Below are positions 1 through 7,418 of a stretch of 64,000 nucleotides of DNA, piece after piece. The stretch spans positions 1 to 64,000 of the forward strand of contig NZ_CP107048.1 of NCBI RefSeq assembly GCF_025736935.1. Reading direction: 5' to 3'. A model generated the notes under the pieces. That model was not told where the DNA came from. It searched no databases and worked only from the letters and a program-made list of their open reading frames with translations. Every line of letters begins with the position of its first letter. Position 1 is the first letter of the stretch. Origin of the DNA: Qipengyuania sp. SS22. GTDB lineage: Bacteria; Pseudomonadota; Alphaproteobacteria; Sphingomonadales; Sphingomonadaceae. The position numbers and the translations under genes were made by a program.

Positions 1-8
1 CGGCAGCG

Positions 9-818
9 TCAGATGGTGGCGAGCCGCTTGGTCAGCAGCTTTTCGGTGACCTGGAACGTCCGCTCGTTGTCGACATCGATGGCGCAGTGCCCGTGGCTCA
101 TCTCGATCGGCACCATTGCAAAGCCGAACCGGCGCGAAACCTGCGCGAAGAGTTTTTCCTTGGTGCCCCAGCCGAGGAAGAAGCGGATCAGGTTGATCAC
201 GCCGAAGGCCTTGGCGATGCGCTTCGGGAATTTCACGAACTGCCCGCCGCCGCGCATGATCTCGGCCGCGGCGAGCGCCTGCGGACTGCCAATCCAGTAA
301 GCGTTGCAGTTCGAATAGCCGCCGTCGGAAAATTCGTAGAACTTCTTCTGCCCTTCGGGATCGGCGGCCTGCACGTCTTCCTTGTGCGCCAATGCCGCGG
401 CGGCGCCCGCACCGCTGGCGATCGCCTTATCGGCAAATTCGGTGAAATCCTCGGGCAACCACAGGCAATTGTCGGCGGTGGTGATGAGGATCGGATAATC
501 CGCGCCCTCGGCCCCGGCGAAGACGCTGTCGACGAGGTTGAACGCGCCGGGCTTGAACACCAGCCGGCCTTCGGCCTGCAGCTTGGCGATCGAGGGAATG
601 GCGGCAATTTCGTCGGCTTCATGCGCCACGACACGGATTTCGCCGATGCGCGGGCTCGCGGCGACATTCATCACCACGCGTTCGATCATCGGCATGCCGC
701 CAACGGGAACGACGCATTTCTGGGCCACATTGGCGCGCTCGGCGAGCGGATCGAGCACGCCCGAACGCTTGCCCGCCATGATCAGCGCGGTGACCTTGCC
801 ATTGTTATCGTGTGTCAT
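9..818 (-). CDS. MobA/IspD-like nucleotidyltransferase family protein
   Basis: A 269-residue protein with the GT-A style nucleotidyltransferase layout. It opens with the nucleotide-binding segment ALIMAGKRSG and a sugar/phosphate-loop region QKCVVPVGGMPMIERV. An acidic metal-site region ITTADNCLWLP follows, in place of the usual D-x-P motif. The open frame extends further upstream, but the ATG at 818 begins directly before the beta-strand leading into the nucleotide loop, so I use it. The classic LAGGxGxRM signature is altered (MAGKRSG), so the nucleotide and acceptor cannot be named. It is transcribed away from the Nmad3-like gene at 883 with 64 bases between them. It is a single gene here, cytoplasmic with no signal peptide. 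Family placement is fairly secure and function unknown. Confidence 0.75.
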   Translation of the reverse strand: MTHDNNGKVTALIMAGKRSGVLDPLAERANVAQKCVVPVGGMPMIERVVMNVAASPRIGEIRVVAHEADEIAAIPSIAKLQAEGRLVFKPGAFNLVDSVFAGAEGADYPILITTADNCLWLPEDFTEFADKAIASGAGAAAALAHKEDVQAADPEGQKKFYEFSDGGYSNCNAYWIGSPQALAAAEIMRGGGQFVKFPKRIAKAFGVINLIRFFLGWGTKEKLFAQVSRRFGFAMVPIEMSHGHCAIDVDNERTFQVTEKLLTKRLATI

Positions 819-882
819 GGCCGCGCAAATAGGACCGAACGGCGCGGTTGTCACTGTTGGCCGGTTAAGGCACGGGGATGGC

Positions 883-1605
883 GTGCGAATTATCTTCTCT
901 CGCAAGGGGTTCGACAGCGCCTCGGGCGGCGGACCGTCGCCGATCGTGGGCGGGCGGCCGGTCAGCTTGCCGATCCCCGCGGGCACCGCCTCGCGTACCA
1001 CCTATGGCGATCTCGGGCTGGGCGAATTGGCAGCGCGGGCCAGCCGCGGACGTGTCGACGCAAAGACATTGTGCCACCACGACCCGATGTTCCTCGCCGA
1101 TGGCACCTGCCTGTTCGGCCAGTGCGGCGCGGCGCAGACGCATCTGGCGAACCGTGGCGTGGGACTGGGGGATGTGTTCCTGTTCTTCGGCCTGTTCCGC
1201 GCCGAAGGCGGCGATCTCCACCACCGGATTTTCGGCTATCTCGAAGTGGCCGAGATTACCGATCTTGCGCGCGGAGCACCCGATTGCCTGGTCGAGCGCG
1301 GCCATCCGCATGCGCTGGCGCTCCATGCCGCGAATGACGTGATTTACGCGGGCCCCGGCGTGGAAGCGCGGCACGCCAGCGATGCGCTGCGGCTCACGGT
1401 CCCCGAGGGACCGCCATCCTTATGGAACCGCCCCGCGTGGCTCAAACACGGCGGGCTGAGCTATCACGACCGCACCGACCGCTGGCTGCGCGGCGGGCGT
1501 CTGAAAAGCGTGGCGCGCGGGCAGGAATTCGTTGCCGATATCGGCCGCCGCACGGCCCCGCGCGAATGGCTCGCGCGGGTGATCGAGGACCTCAAAGCGT
1601 CTTGA
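883..1605 (+). CDS. Nmad3-type putative nucleotide-modification-associated protein
   Basis: A 240-residue protein that reads as the Nucleotide modification associated domain 3 family. Seen in the sequence are an N-terminal RIIFSRKGFDSASGG segment, then GPSPI and SLPIP, and a central LFGQCGAAQTHLANRGVG followed by GDVFLFFGLF, which I recall as hallmarks of that family. I chose the GTG at 883 because it places the RIIFSRKGFD hallmark at the N terminus, where family members begin. The family was proposed by comparative genomics to act with DNA base-modification systems, but its reaction is not known to me. No methyltransferase, TET/JBP or glycosyltransferase partner lies next to it. It overlaps the convergent mmsB by 14 bases. 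Family assignment is from recalled motifs; role is unknown. Confidence 0.7.
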   Translation: MRIIFSRKGFDSASGGGPSPIVGGRPVSLPIPAGTASRTTYGDLGLGELAARASRGRVDAKTLCHHDPMFLADGTCLFGQCGAAQTHLANRGVGLGDVFLFFGLFRAEGGDLHHRIFGYLEVAEITDLARGAPDCLVERGHPHALALHAANDVIYAGPGVEARHASDALRLTVPEGPPSLWNRPAWLKHGGLSYHDRTDRWLRGGRLKSVARGQEFVADIGRRTAPREWLARVIEDLKAS

Positions 1606-2458
1606 TGATCGCCGAGAAGTCGAGCCCGCCGTTGTCCTCGGCGAATTGCTCGTAAAGCTCCTTTGCTTGGCGACCGAGCGGGGTCGAGGCATCGGCGGTC
1701 TCGGCCGCTTCCATCGCCAGCTTGAGATCCTTGAGCATCAGTCCGGTGGCGAAGCCGCCCTGGTAGTCCTTGTCCGCCGGGCTTTCGATGCCGACGCCGG
1801 GCAGGGGGGTGTAAGCATTGAGCGACCAGCAATAGCCCGAGGACTGCGAACTGATCTCGTAGAACTTTTGCGGATCGAGCCCGAGCTTCTCGGCCATTTT
1901 CATCGCCTCGGCAGTGCCGATCATCGAGATGGCGAGCAGCATGTTGTTGCAGATCTTGGCGGTCTGCCCCGCGCCGGCATCGCCTGCGTGGATCACTGCC
2001 TTGCCCATCGCGTTCAGCACCTCTTCGGCGCGCTTGAACGCTTTCTCGGTGCCGCCGACCATGAAGGTCAGCGTTCCGCCATTCGCCGCCGCAATGCCGC
2101 CCGAAACCGGCGCGTCGACCATGTCGTAACCGGCGGCCTCGGCTCTGGCGATGACTTCCTTGGCAGTGGCGACGTCGATGGTCGAGCAATCGAGTAGCAC
2201 CGCACCGGCGGGTGCCTTGCCGATGACGCTGTCTTGATAAACCGACTTCACGATGGCGCCATTGGGCAGCATCGAAACCACTGCGTCGACGCCCTGAACG
2301 GCTTCGGCGGCATCGGTGAAGGGCGTGCAACCATTGTCCTTAGCCGCGGCAAGCGCTTCCTCGCTGAGGTCGAAGGCGTTCACGGCATGCCCCGCCTTGA
2401 CGAGGTTGGCGGCCATCCCGCCACCCATATTGCCGAGGCCGATAAAGGCGATTTTCAT
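1592..2458 (-). CDS. mmsB: 3-hydroxyisobutyrate dehydrogenase
   Basis: A 288-residue NAD-dependent beta-hydroxyacid dehydrogenase that oxidises 3-hydroxyisobutyrate to methylmalonate semialdehyde in valine breakdown. The N-terminus KIAFIGLGNMGGGMA is the Rossmann dinucleotide loop. DAPVSGGIAAANGGTL is the substrate-binding signature (DxPVSGG), and the catalytic lysine lies in GAGQTAKICNN. The ATG at 2458 is preceded by GAGAGGA about six bases upstream, which settles the start over longer frames. Downstream-pathway neighbours (3-hydroxyisobutyryl-CoA hydrolase at 3579, mmsA at 7419) lie on the same strand, supporting the valine role. It is the last gene of the leftward cluster, 229 bases after the enoyl-CoA hydratase gene. 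Confidence 0.93.
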   Translation of the reverse strand: MKIAFIGLGNMGGGMAANLVKAGHAVNAFDLSEEALAAAKDNGCTPFTDAAEAVQGVDAVVSMLPNGAIVKSVYQDSVIGKAPAGAVLLDCSTIDVATAKEVIARAEAAGYDMVDAPVSGGIAAANGGTLTFMVGGTEKAFKRAEEVLNAMGKAVIHAGDAGAGQTAKICNNMLLAISMIGTAEAMKMAEKLGLDPQKFYEISSQSSGYCWSLNAYTPLPGVGIESPADKDYQGGFATGLMLKDLKLAMEAAETADASTPLGRQAKELYEQFAEDNGGLDFSAIIKTL

Positions 2459-2687
2459 GGTGTATCCTCTCGCAAATTGCTGCGCCCGGGCGACACTCGG
2501 GCGACAAAGGCGACAGTGTGTCGCCCCAATCCAACATCGCAAGATGCTGAACTCTCGTGTATTTTTGGGCCGAAGGCGACAGCCTTGCCGATATGACGCC
2601 CCCCGGCCCAGGTGGCGGCGGCCCAGCCGGAAACGGGCTTAACAGTTTTGCGGCGGCGTAGGAAAGCGGTGCATTCGCACCAATGGC

Positions 2688-3470
2688 TTACCGCCCCTTC
2701 CACTTGCCTTCGCGCTTCTCGACGAAGGCGGCCATGCCTTCGGCCTTGTCCTCGCTCGCGGCGAGGATCTGGAAGATGCGGCGTTCGATGATCAGGCCCT
2801 GGTCGAGGCTGGTCTCGAAAGCGGCATTGACCATTTCCTTGTTCGCGATTGCGGCCATCGGCGGCATGCTGGCAATCTGCGCGGCGGTCTTCAGCGCTTC
2901 GTCGAGCAGCGTGTCATGCGGCACGACGCGCGCGACCAGATTGCTGCGCTCGGCTTCCGCGGCATCCATCATCCGGCCCGTCAGGCACATTTCCATCGCC
3001 TTGGACTTGCCCACTGCCTTGGTCAGGCGCTGCGATCCGCCCATGCCCGGCGCAACGCCCAGCTTGATTTCGGGCTGGCCGAACTTGGCGTTTTCCGAAG
3101 CGATGATGAAGTCGGCCATCATCGCCAGCTCGCAGCCGCCGCCCAGCGCGAAGCCGTTGACCGCGGCGATCCAGGGCTTGCGCGTCTTCTTCACGATCTC
3201 GCTGGTCCACGGACTGAAGAAATCCTCGAGATAGAAATCCGCAGCGGCCTTCTCGCTCATTTCCTTGATGTCCGCGCCCGCGGCAAAAGCCTTGTCGCCC
3301 GATCCGGTCAGCACCGCGCAGAGCTGGCTGCTATCGGCCTGATAAGCGGCGAACGCTTCGGTCAATTCCTTCAGGATCGTGCTGTTGAGTGCGTTGAGCG
3401 CTTGGGGGCGGTTGAGCGTGATCAGCGTCACTGCATCGCGCTGTTCGACGGTGATGGTTTCGTAAGCCAA
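2688..3470 (-). CDS. Enoyl-CoA hydratase (crotonase family)
   Basis: A 260-residue crotonase-fold enzyme that hydrates 2-enoyl-CoA; here probably methacrylyl-CoA in the valine pathway. [13 protein letters not shown] is the N-terminal signature. [11 protein letters not shown] supplies an oxyanion-hole segment, and [13 protein letters not shown] and [13 protein letters not shown] carry the two catalytic glutamates of a true hydratase. A GTG at 3482 could start the frame, but I prefer the TTG at 3470, because GGAGAG sits six bases before it and the protein then begins at the usual MAYETI position. It is flanked by REP-like repeats on its upstream side (3482-3574). Substrate is inferred from neighbours; many crotonases are promiscuous. 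Confidence 0.88.
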   Translation of the reverse strand: MAYETITVEQRDAVTLITLNRPQALNALNSTILKELTEAFAAYQADSSQLCAVLTGSGDKAFAAGADIKEMSEKAAADFYLEDFFSPWTSEIVKKTRKPWIAAVNGFALGGGCELAMMADFIIASENAKFGQPEIKLGVAPGMGGSQRLTKAVGKSKAMEMCLTGRMMDAAEAERSNLVARVVPHDTLLDEALKTAAQIASMPPMAAIANKEMVNAAFETSLDQGLIIERRIFQILAASEDKAEGMAAFVEKREGKWKGR

Positions 3471-3481
3471 GGTTCTCTCCA

Positions 3482-3574
3482 CGTCGCTCCTGCGAGAGCA
3501 GGAGCCTAGATGACTAACAGGCCGCGCGGAACAACCGCGGCGGCGTATGGGCCTCTGCCTGCGCAGGGGCGACG
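3482..3574. repeat. REP-like inverted repeat pair
   Basis: Two imperfect inverted copies of a short palindromic element sit head to head at about 3482-3509 and 3549-3574, between the hydratase start and the hydrolase end. Each begins GTCG and carries a CCTGC...GCAGG palindromic core; the reverse complement of the right copy aligns with the left copy with a few mismatches. The pattern resembles the longer element at 37601-37680. This is the usual look of intergenic REP/BIME elements, which form hairpins and can stabilise or punctuate operon transcripts. Confidence 0.6.
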
Positions 3575-3578
3575 AATC

Positions 3579-4631
3579 TTAGTTGCCGAGCGGCGTCCAT
3601 TCCTCGCCCTGGGGCAGCGGGGCGAAGATGCTGTCGATCAGTTCCTCGCTTACGCCTTCGGGGGTTGCCGGGTTCCATTGGGGATCGCCGGTCTTGTCGA
3701 CGATCACCGCGCGCACGCCCTCGGCAAAGTCGGGCCGGGTCAGCACGCGGCTGGCGATGCGGTATTCCATGCGCATGTTGTCGGCAAAGCTGCCGAGCTT
3801 GGCGCTGTCCGCCAACTGGCGCAGTGCGACCTTGCAGGTCTGCGGGCTCTTGCTGCGCAGCGTGGCGAGCTCCTTTGCCGCCCAGTCGCTATCGTCTGCC
3901 TCGAGGCTGGCGAGGATGTCCTCGTAGCGATCCGAGGCGAAGTGCTTCTTGATCAGCGCGGCATTCTCTTCCAGCCGCGCGGCCGGCGGGGTGATCGATA
4001 GTTCGGACAGGATACCGCCGATCCGATCGGGATGCTCGATAATGCGCGCCTTGGCTTCGGCGAGTTTCTCGGCGGGCAGGTAATGCGTGGCGATACCCGC
4101 CCAGACGCATTCGGCGCCGTCGAGCCGCGCACCGGTCAGCGCGAGGAACTGGCCGAGCCGCCCGCCCAGCCGCGAGAGGTGCCAGCCGCCGCCCACGTCG
4201 GGGAACAGGCCGATCCCGCTTTCGGGCATGGCGAAGCGCGTGTTCTCGGTCGCGACGCGATACTCGCAGGGCAGCGCAATGCCCACGCCGCCGCCCATGG
4301 TGATCCCGTCCATGAAGGCCACGATGGGCTTGTCATATTCGAACATCTGGTGGTTGAGCTGGTATTCGTCGTGGAAGAACTCGCGCCCGCTTTTACCGCC
4401 GTCGTTAAGCGCGGAATGGCGCAGCAGGTTGATGTCGCCACCCGCGCAGAAGCCGCGGCCTTCGGCATGGTCGAGAATAACGGCCTCGACCGTATCGTCG
4501 CCAGCCCAATCGGCCAGCGCCGCGCTCATCGCGTGGCACATGTCCAGCGTCAGCGCGTGGAGCGCCTTGGGGCGGTTGAGCGAGAGGTGGCCGGTGCGGC
4601 CATGGGTGTGGATGTTCACTTCGTCGGTCAT
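3579..4631 (-). CDS. 3-hydroxyisobutyryl-CoA hydrolase
   Basis: A 350-residue crotonase-superfamily thioesterase that releases 3-hydroxyisobutyrate from its CoA ester in valine catabolism. The longer length compared with hydratases and the motif SGIGLFPDVGGGWHLSRL are typical of this hydrolase subfamily. LSLNRPKALHALT and GRGFCAGGDINLL are the crotonase N-terminal and oxyanion-hole segments, and MGGGVGIALPCEYR follows. The ATG at 4631 overlaps the stop of the VOC gene by four bases (ATGA), which implies translational coupling. Its product feeds MmsB (1592) and then MmsA (7419). Confidence 0.9.
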   Translation of the reverse strand: MTDEVNIHTHGRTGHLSLNRPKALHALTLDMCHAMSAALADWAGDDTVEAVILDHAEGRGFCAGGDINLLRHSALNDGGKSGREFFHDEYQLNHQMFEYDKPIVAFMDGITMGGGVGIALPCEYRVATENTRFAMPESGIGLFPDVGGGWHLSRLGGRLGQFLALTGARLDGAECVWAGIATHYLPAEKLAEAKARIIEHPDRIGGILSELSITPPAARLEENAALIKKHFASDRYEDILASLEADDSDWAAKELATLRSKSPQTCKVALRQLADSAKLGSFADNMRMEYRIASRVLTRPDFAEGVRAVIVDKTGDPQWNPATPEGVSEELIDSIFAPLPQGEEWTPLGN

Positions 4632-5023
4632 GCGGCTTTCTCGTATTCGATCAGGTCCCAGCGATTGCCGAAAGGGTCGTTAAATACGGCGACAGTGCCG
4701 TAGCTCTCGCGGCGCGGGCTTTCTTCGAAAGAAATGCCCGCGTCGCTCAGTTTGCGGTGGGTTGCGGCGAAGTCGTCCGTCTGGAGAAACAGGCCGACCC
4801 GGCCGCCGAACTGGTTGCCGATGGCGGCGCGCTGCTCGTCGCCCTTGGCCTTGGCAAGCAGGATGCGTCCACCCGTCTTGCCGCCGACGACGAGCCAGCG
4901 TTTGCCATCGCCAAGATCGCTGTCCTCGATCAGGTCGAAATCGAGCACCTGGGTGAAGAAGGCCGCGGCTTCGTCGTAATCGGGGATGACCAGCGCCACC
5001 AGTGCAAGGCCGGTCGCGCTCAC
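4628..5023 (-). CDS. VOC (glyoxalase/dioxygenase fold) family protein
   Basis: A 131-residue protein with the two beta-alpha-beta-beta-beta modules of the vicinal oxygen chelate fold. VALVIPDYDEAAAFFTQVLDF opens the first module, and GRVGLFLQTDDFAATHRKL and FNDPFGNRWDLIEY the second. A GTG start at 5023 overlaps the acyl-CoA dehydrogenase stop by four bases, and its own stop overlaps the hydrolase start, so it is embedded in the valine operon. The usual metal ligands of glyoxalase I are not all obvious (the first half has no clear His). It may be a resistance-type or binding member rather than a lyase. Its role in valine catabolism is not evident. Confidence 0.82.
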   Translation of the reverse strand: MSATGLALVALVIPDYDEAAAFFTQVLDFDLIEDSDLGDGKRWLVVGGKTGGRILLAKAKGDEQRAAIGNQFGGRVGLFLQTDDFAATHRKLSDAGISFEESPRRESYGTVAVFNDPFGNRWDLIEYEKAA

Positions 5024-6165
5024 TGGCGCAGCATTTCCCGGCCCACGATCATGCGCATGACCTGATTGGTGCCTTCGAGGATCGAATGGACGCGCAGATC
5101 GCGCCAGAAACGTTCGATGGGGTATTCTTTCAGATAGCCATAACCGCCGAACAGCTGCAGCGCATTGTTGACGACATTGCTGCCGCTGTCGGTCGCCAGC
5201 CGCTTAGCCATGGCGGAGAACTTGCTCTTGTCGGGCGCATTGTCGGTGACCTTCGCAGCCGCCAGATAAAGCAGCGCGCGCGCCGCTTCCAATTCGGTCG
5301 CCATGTCGGCGAGCATGAACTGCGTGTTCTGGAAATCGGCAATCGCCTGGCCGAACTGCTGGCGTTCCTTGGTATAATTCACCGCCTCGTCGAGACAGCG
5401 CTGCGCCCCGCCGAGCGAACAGGCGCCGATGTTCAAGCGCCCGCCGTCGAGTCCCATCATGGCATAGCGGAAGCCGTCGCCTTCGGGGCCGACGCGGTTG
5501 GCCACCGGCACCCGCGCATCCTCGAAGATCAACTGCGCGGTCGGGCTGGCATTCCAGCCGAGCTTCTTTTCCGGCTTGCCGAAGGACACGCCGGGCGTGT
5601 CCTTGTCGATCACCAGGCAGGTGACGCCCTTGGTCTTGTGCTCGCCCGTGCGGACCATGGTGACATAGACATCGTTGAAGCCCGCACCCGAAATGAACTG
5701 CTTGGTCCCGTTGAGGACGTAGTGGTCGCCGTCGAGCCTGGCGCTGGTCTTGAGCCCCGCGGCGTCCGAACCGCTGCCGGGTTCGGTCAGCGCATAGCTG
5801 GCGACCTTCTCCATCGTGACGAGGTCGGGCAGGTACCGCGCCTTCAGTTCCTCGCCGCCGAAGCGGTCGATCATCCAGGCGGCCATGTTGTGGATCGAAA
5901 TGAACGAGCTGGTCGCGGGGCAGCCATAGGCCATGGCTTCCATGATCAGCGCCGCTTCGAGCCGGCCCAAGCCGATGCCGCCCGCTTCCTCGGACACGTA
6001 GATCGCGCCAAAGCCCAGCTCGGCGCTTTGCTTGATCACGTCGATGGGGAAATGCGCCGTCTGGTCCCATTCGCCCGCATGCGGGGTGATGTTGTCGGCG
6101 GTGAAGCGCTGCGCCACTTCCTGGATCGCGAGCTGCTCTTCGGTAAGCTGGAATTGTCCTGTCAT
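5020..6165 (-). CDS. Acyl-CoA dehydrogenase, probable isobutyryl-CoA dehydrogenase
   Basis: A 381-residue FAD-dependent acyl-CoA dehydrogenase that introduces the alpha,beta double bond into acyl-CoA. The motifs run in family order: YALTEPGSGSDAAGL (flavin and substrate loop), FGQAIADFQNTQF, LQLFGGYGYLKEYPIER, and the C-terminal ILEGTNQVMRMI, where the Glu of LEGT is the catalytic base. Length is normal. Context (enoyl-CoA hydratase, HIBYL-CoA hydrolase, mmsB, mmsA) makes isobutyryl-CoA the best substrate guess, although 2-methylbutyryl-CoA is possible. The ATG at 6165 has no competing upstream start. Electrons would pass to ETF. Confidence 0.9.
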   Translation of the reverse strand: MTGQFQLTEEQLAIQEVAQRFTADNITPHAGEWDQTAHFPIDVIKQSAELGFGAIYVSEEAGGIGLGRLEAALIMEAMAYGCPATSSFISIHNMAAWMIDRFGGEELKARYLPDLVTMEKVASYALTEPGSGSDAAGLKTSARLDGDHYVLNGTKQFISGAGFNDVYVTMVRTGEHKTKGVTCLVIDKDTPGVSFGKPEKKLGWNASPTAQLIFEDARVPVANRVGPEGDGFRYAMMGLDGGRLNIGACSLGGAQRCLDEAVNYTKERQQFGQAIADFQNTQFMLADMATELEAARALLYLAAAKVTDNAPDKSKFSAMAKRLATDSGSNVVNNALQLFGGYGYLKEYPIERFWRDLRVHSILEGTNQVMRMIVGREMLRQ

Positions 6166-6213
6166 GTCGAGTGACCTAGCGGTGGTGAGGGGGCGTGAAA
6201 AGGGCTGCGGCAG

Positions 6214-6600
6214 TCAGCCTTCGATGATTGCTTCGGCCTCGATTTCGACTTTCCATTCCGGTCGGCATAGCCATGCCACACCTGCCATCGTTGCGGTGGG
6301 CGGGGCCTCGCCAAAGAAGCGGGCATGGACTTCGCCGACCGCTTCCTGGTCGGCCGGATCGGTCAATAGCATCCGCGTGCGCACGACATCTTTCGCGCTG
6401 CCGCCCAGTTCCTCGATCGCGCGCAGGATGAGCACGAAACAGCGTTCGGCCTCGGCCGCGGCGCCGCCCTGGGTGGAACTGCCGTCATCTTCGATCGGTC
6501 CGGTCCCGGCGACGAGGATGCGATTGCCGTCACGCACTGCGCGGGCGAAGCCGAACTGCGTTTCGAAAGGCGAGCCGGTGAAGGCGCGGCGGCGCGTCAT
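6214..6600 (-). CDS. RidA/YjgF family protein
   Basis: A 128-residue Rid-superfamily protein. RidA enzymes hydrolyse reactive enamine/imine intermediates from PLP enzymes. Seen here are GFARAVRDGNRILVAGTGP at the N-terminus and DVVRTRMLLTD, whose arginine corresponds to the catalytic Arg of active RidA proteins. The C-terminus VAWLCRPEWKVEIEAEAI lacks the textbook RidA IPAVGRLP-type block, so it fits an unclassified Rid subfamily. It starts at the ATG at 6600, overlapping the stop of the I78-like gene by four bases. Lying inside the amino-acid catabolic cluster is consistent with a detoxifying role, but that is inference. Confidence 0.85.
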   Translation of the reverse strand: MTRRRAFTGSPFETQFGFARAVRDGNRILVAGTGPIEDDGSSTQGGAAAEAERCFVLILRAIEELGGSAKDVVRTRMLLTDPADQEAVGEVHARFFGEAPPTATMAGVAWLCRPEWKVEIEAEAIIEG

Positions 6601-6905
6601 CCGCAGGTAATCTTGGTGATCAGCTGCGCTTCGTCATAGCGTACGTTCACGCGATCGGTGCGGTAATCCATCGTCCACGCCGAATTGGGCGGGCCCCAGC
6701 GCAGTACTTCGGCGCCGCTGTCCGCCAGGATTGCGGCACCCGCTTCCTCGGTCGCTTCACGGCCGACATGCACCCGCGCCGAAGCTGCGTCGCAGACCCT
6801 GACCATGGCATCGCGGGGCGGTTCCGAGGGTGCAGGTGCGGGTTCGGTATAGCCGGCGCAAGCTGCCAGCGGCAGGGCAAGCGCGGTAAGGATCAGGATA
6901 CGCAT
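6597..6905 (-). CDS. I78-family peptidase inhibitor-like lipoprotein
   Basis: A 102-residue protein with a lipoprotein signal peptide: hydrophobic RILILTALALPL followed by lipobox LAAC at residues 13-16. The mature part matches the peptidase inhibitor I78 layout: a conserved cysteine (VCDA), the GREATEEAG helix, a SGAEVLRWGPP strand, TMDYRTDRVNVRYDE and a final ITCG. Family members inhibit subtilisin- or elastase-like proteases, but inhibition by this one is untested. It is probably membrane-anchored in the periplasm. It follows the lipoprotein gene at 6917 by 11 bases and overlaps ridA-like 6214, so the three form one transcription unit. Confidence 0.8.
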   Translation of the reverse strand: MRILILTALALPLAACAGYTEPAPAPSEPPRDAMVRVCDAASARVHVGREATEEAGAAILADSGAEVLRWGPPNSAWTMDYRTDRVNVRYDEAQLITKITCG

Positions 6906-6916
6906 GGTAACACTCC

Positions 6917-7387
6917 CTATTCACATTTCTTGAGCGGCATCGGTTCGAACTGCTCTTCACCGACAGGCATGGAAGTGAGCGTGCGTCCACCTTCCGTCAG
7001 CGTGAAGCGGCGTGCCATCTCCCATGTTTCGCCTTCGCCTTCCATTGCCAGCGAAACGACGATGTCCTGCGGGCTGCCGACTTCGATCCGCGTCACATCG
7101 CCATGCGATTCGTAGAACTGCATGGTCTCAGGGCCGATATCGACACGCATGTCGGATGCCGGGTCGCAGCTTCCCTCGACATAGTCCCATACGCCGCGGA
7201 ACGCAGCGGGGATTGTCTCGGCGACCACCGGTTCGGGCGATCCGGCCCCGTCGCCAATCCCGCCATCGGGTTCGACCGGCATCATCGTTTCGGCAGGTTC
7301 TGGCTCGGCCGCGTTGTCGGACGCGCCCGAACAGGCGGCAAGCAGGATGACCAGCGACAAGGTGGCGGGGAACAGTGTGCGTTTCAT
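6917..7387 (-). CDS. Hypothetical lipoprotein
   Basis: A 156-residue predicted lipoprotein of unknown function. The ATG at 7387 is preceded by GGAGAGAG and opens a lipoprotein signal peptide: KR, then LFPATLSLVILLAAC with the lipobox cysteine near residue 20. A low-complexity Pro/Glu/Gly-rich linker (about residues 25-55) follows. The globular domain begins FRGVWDYVEGSCDP and ends in MPLKKCE, with two cysteines that could form a disulfide. A GVWD...C...M...F pattern followed by beta strands resembles small lipocalin-like envelope proteins. I do not recognise a named family. Confidence 0.78.
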   Translation of the reverse strand: MKRTLFPATLSLVILLAACSGASDNAAEPEPAETMMPVEPDGGIGDGAGSPEPVVAETIPAAFRGVWDYVEGSCDPASDMRVDIGPETMQFYESHGDVTRIEVGSPQDIVVSLAMEGEGETWEMARRFTLTEGGRTLTSMPVGEEQFEPMPLKKCE

Positions 7388-7418
7388 CGTCTCTCTCCAG
7401 ATTTGCGTGCCGCGGCGT

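Noticed and set aside
87..1337. Long plus-strand frame of over 400 residues across the nucleotidyltransferase and Nmad3-like genes
   Set aside because: Arg/Ala/Gly-rich, no family motifs, and two better-supported genes occupy the same DNA.
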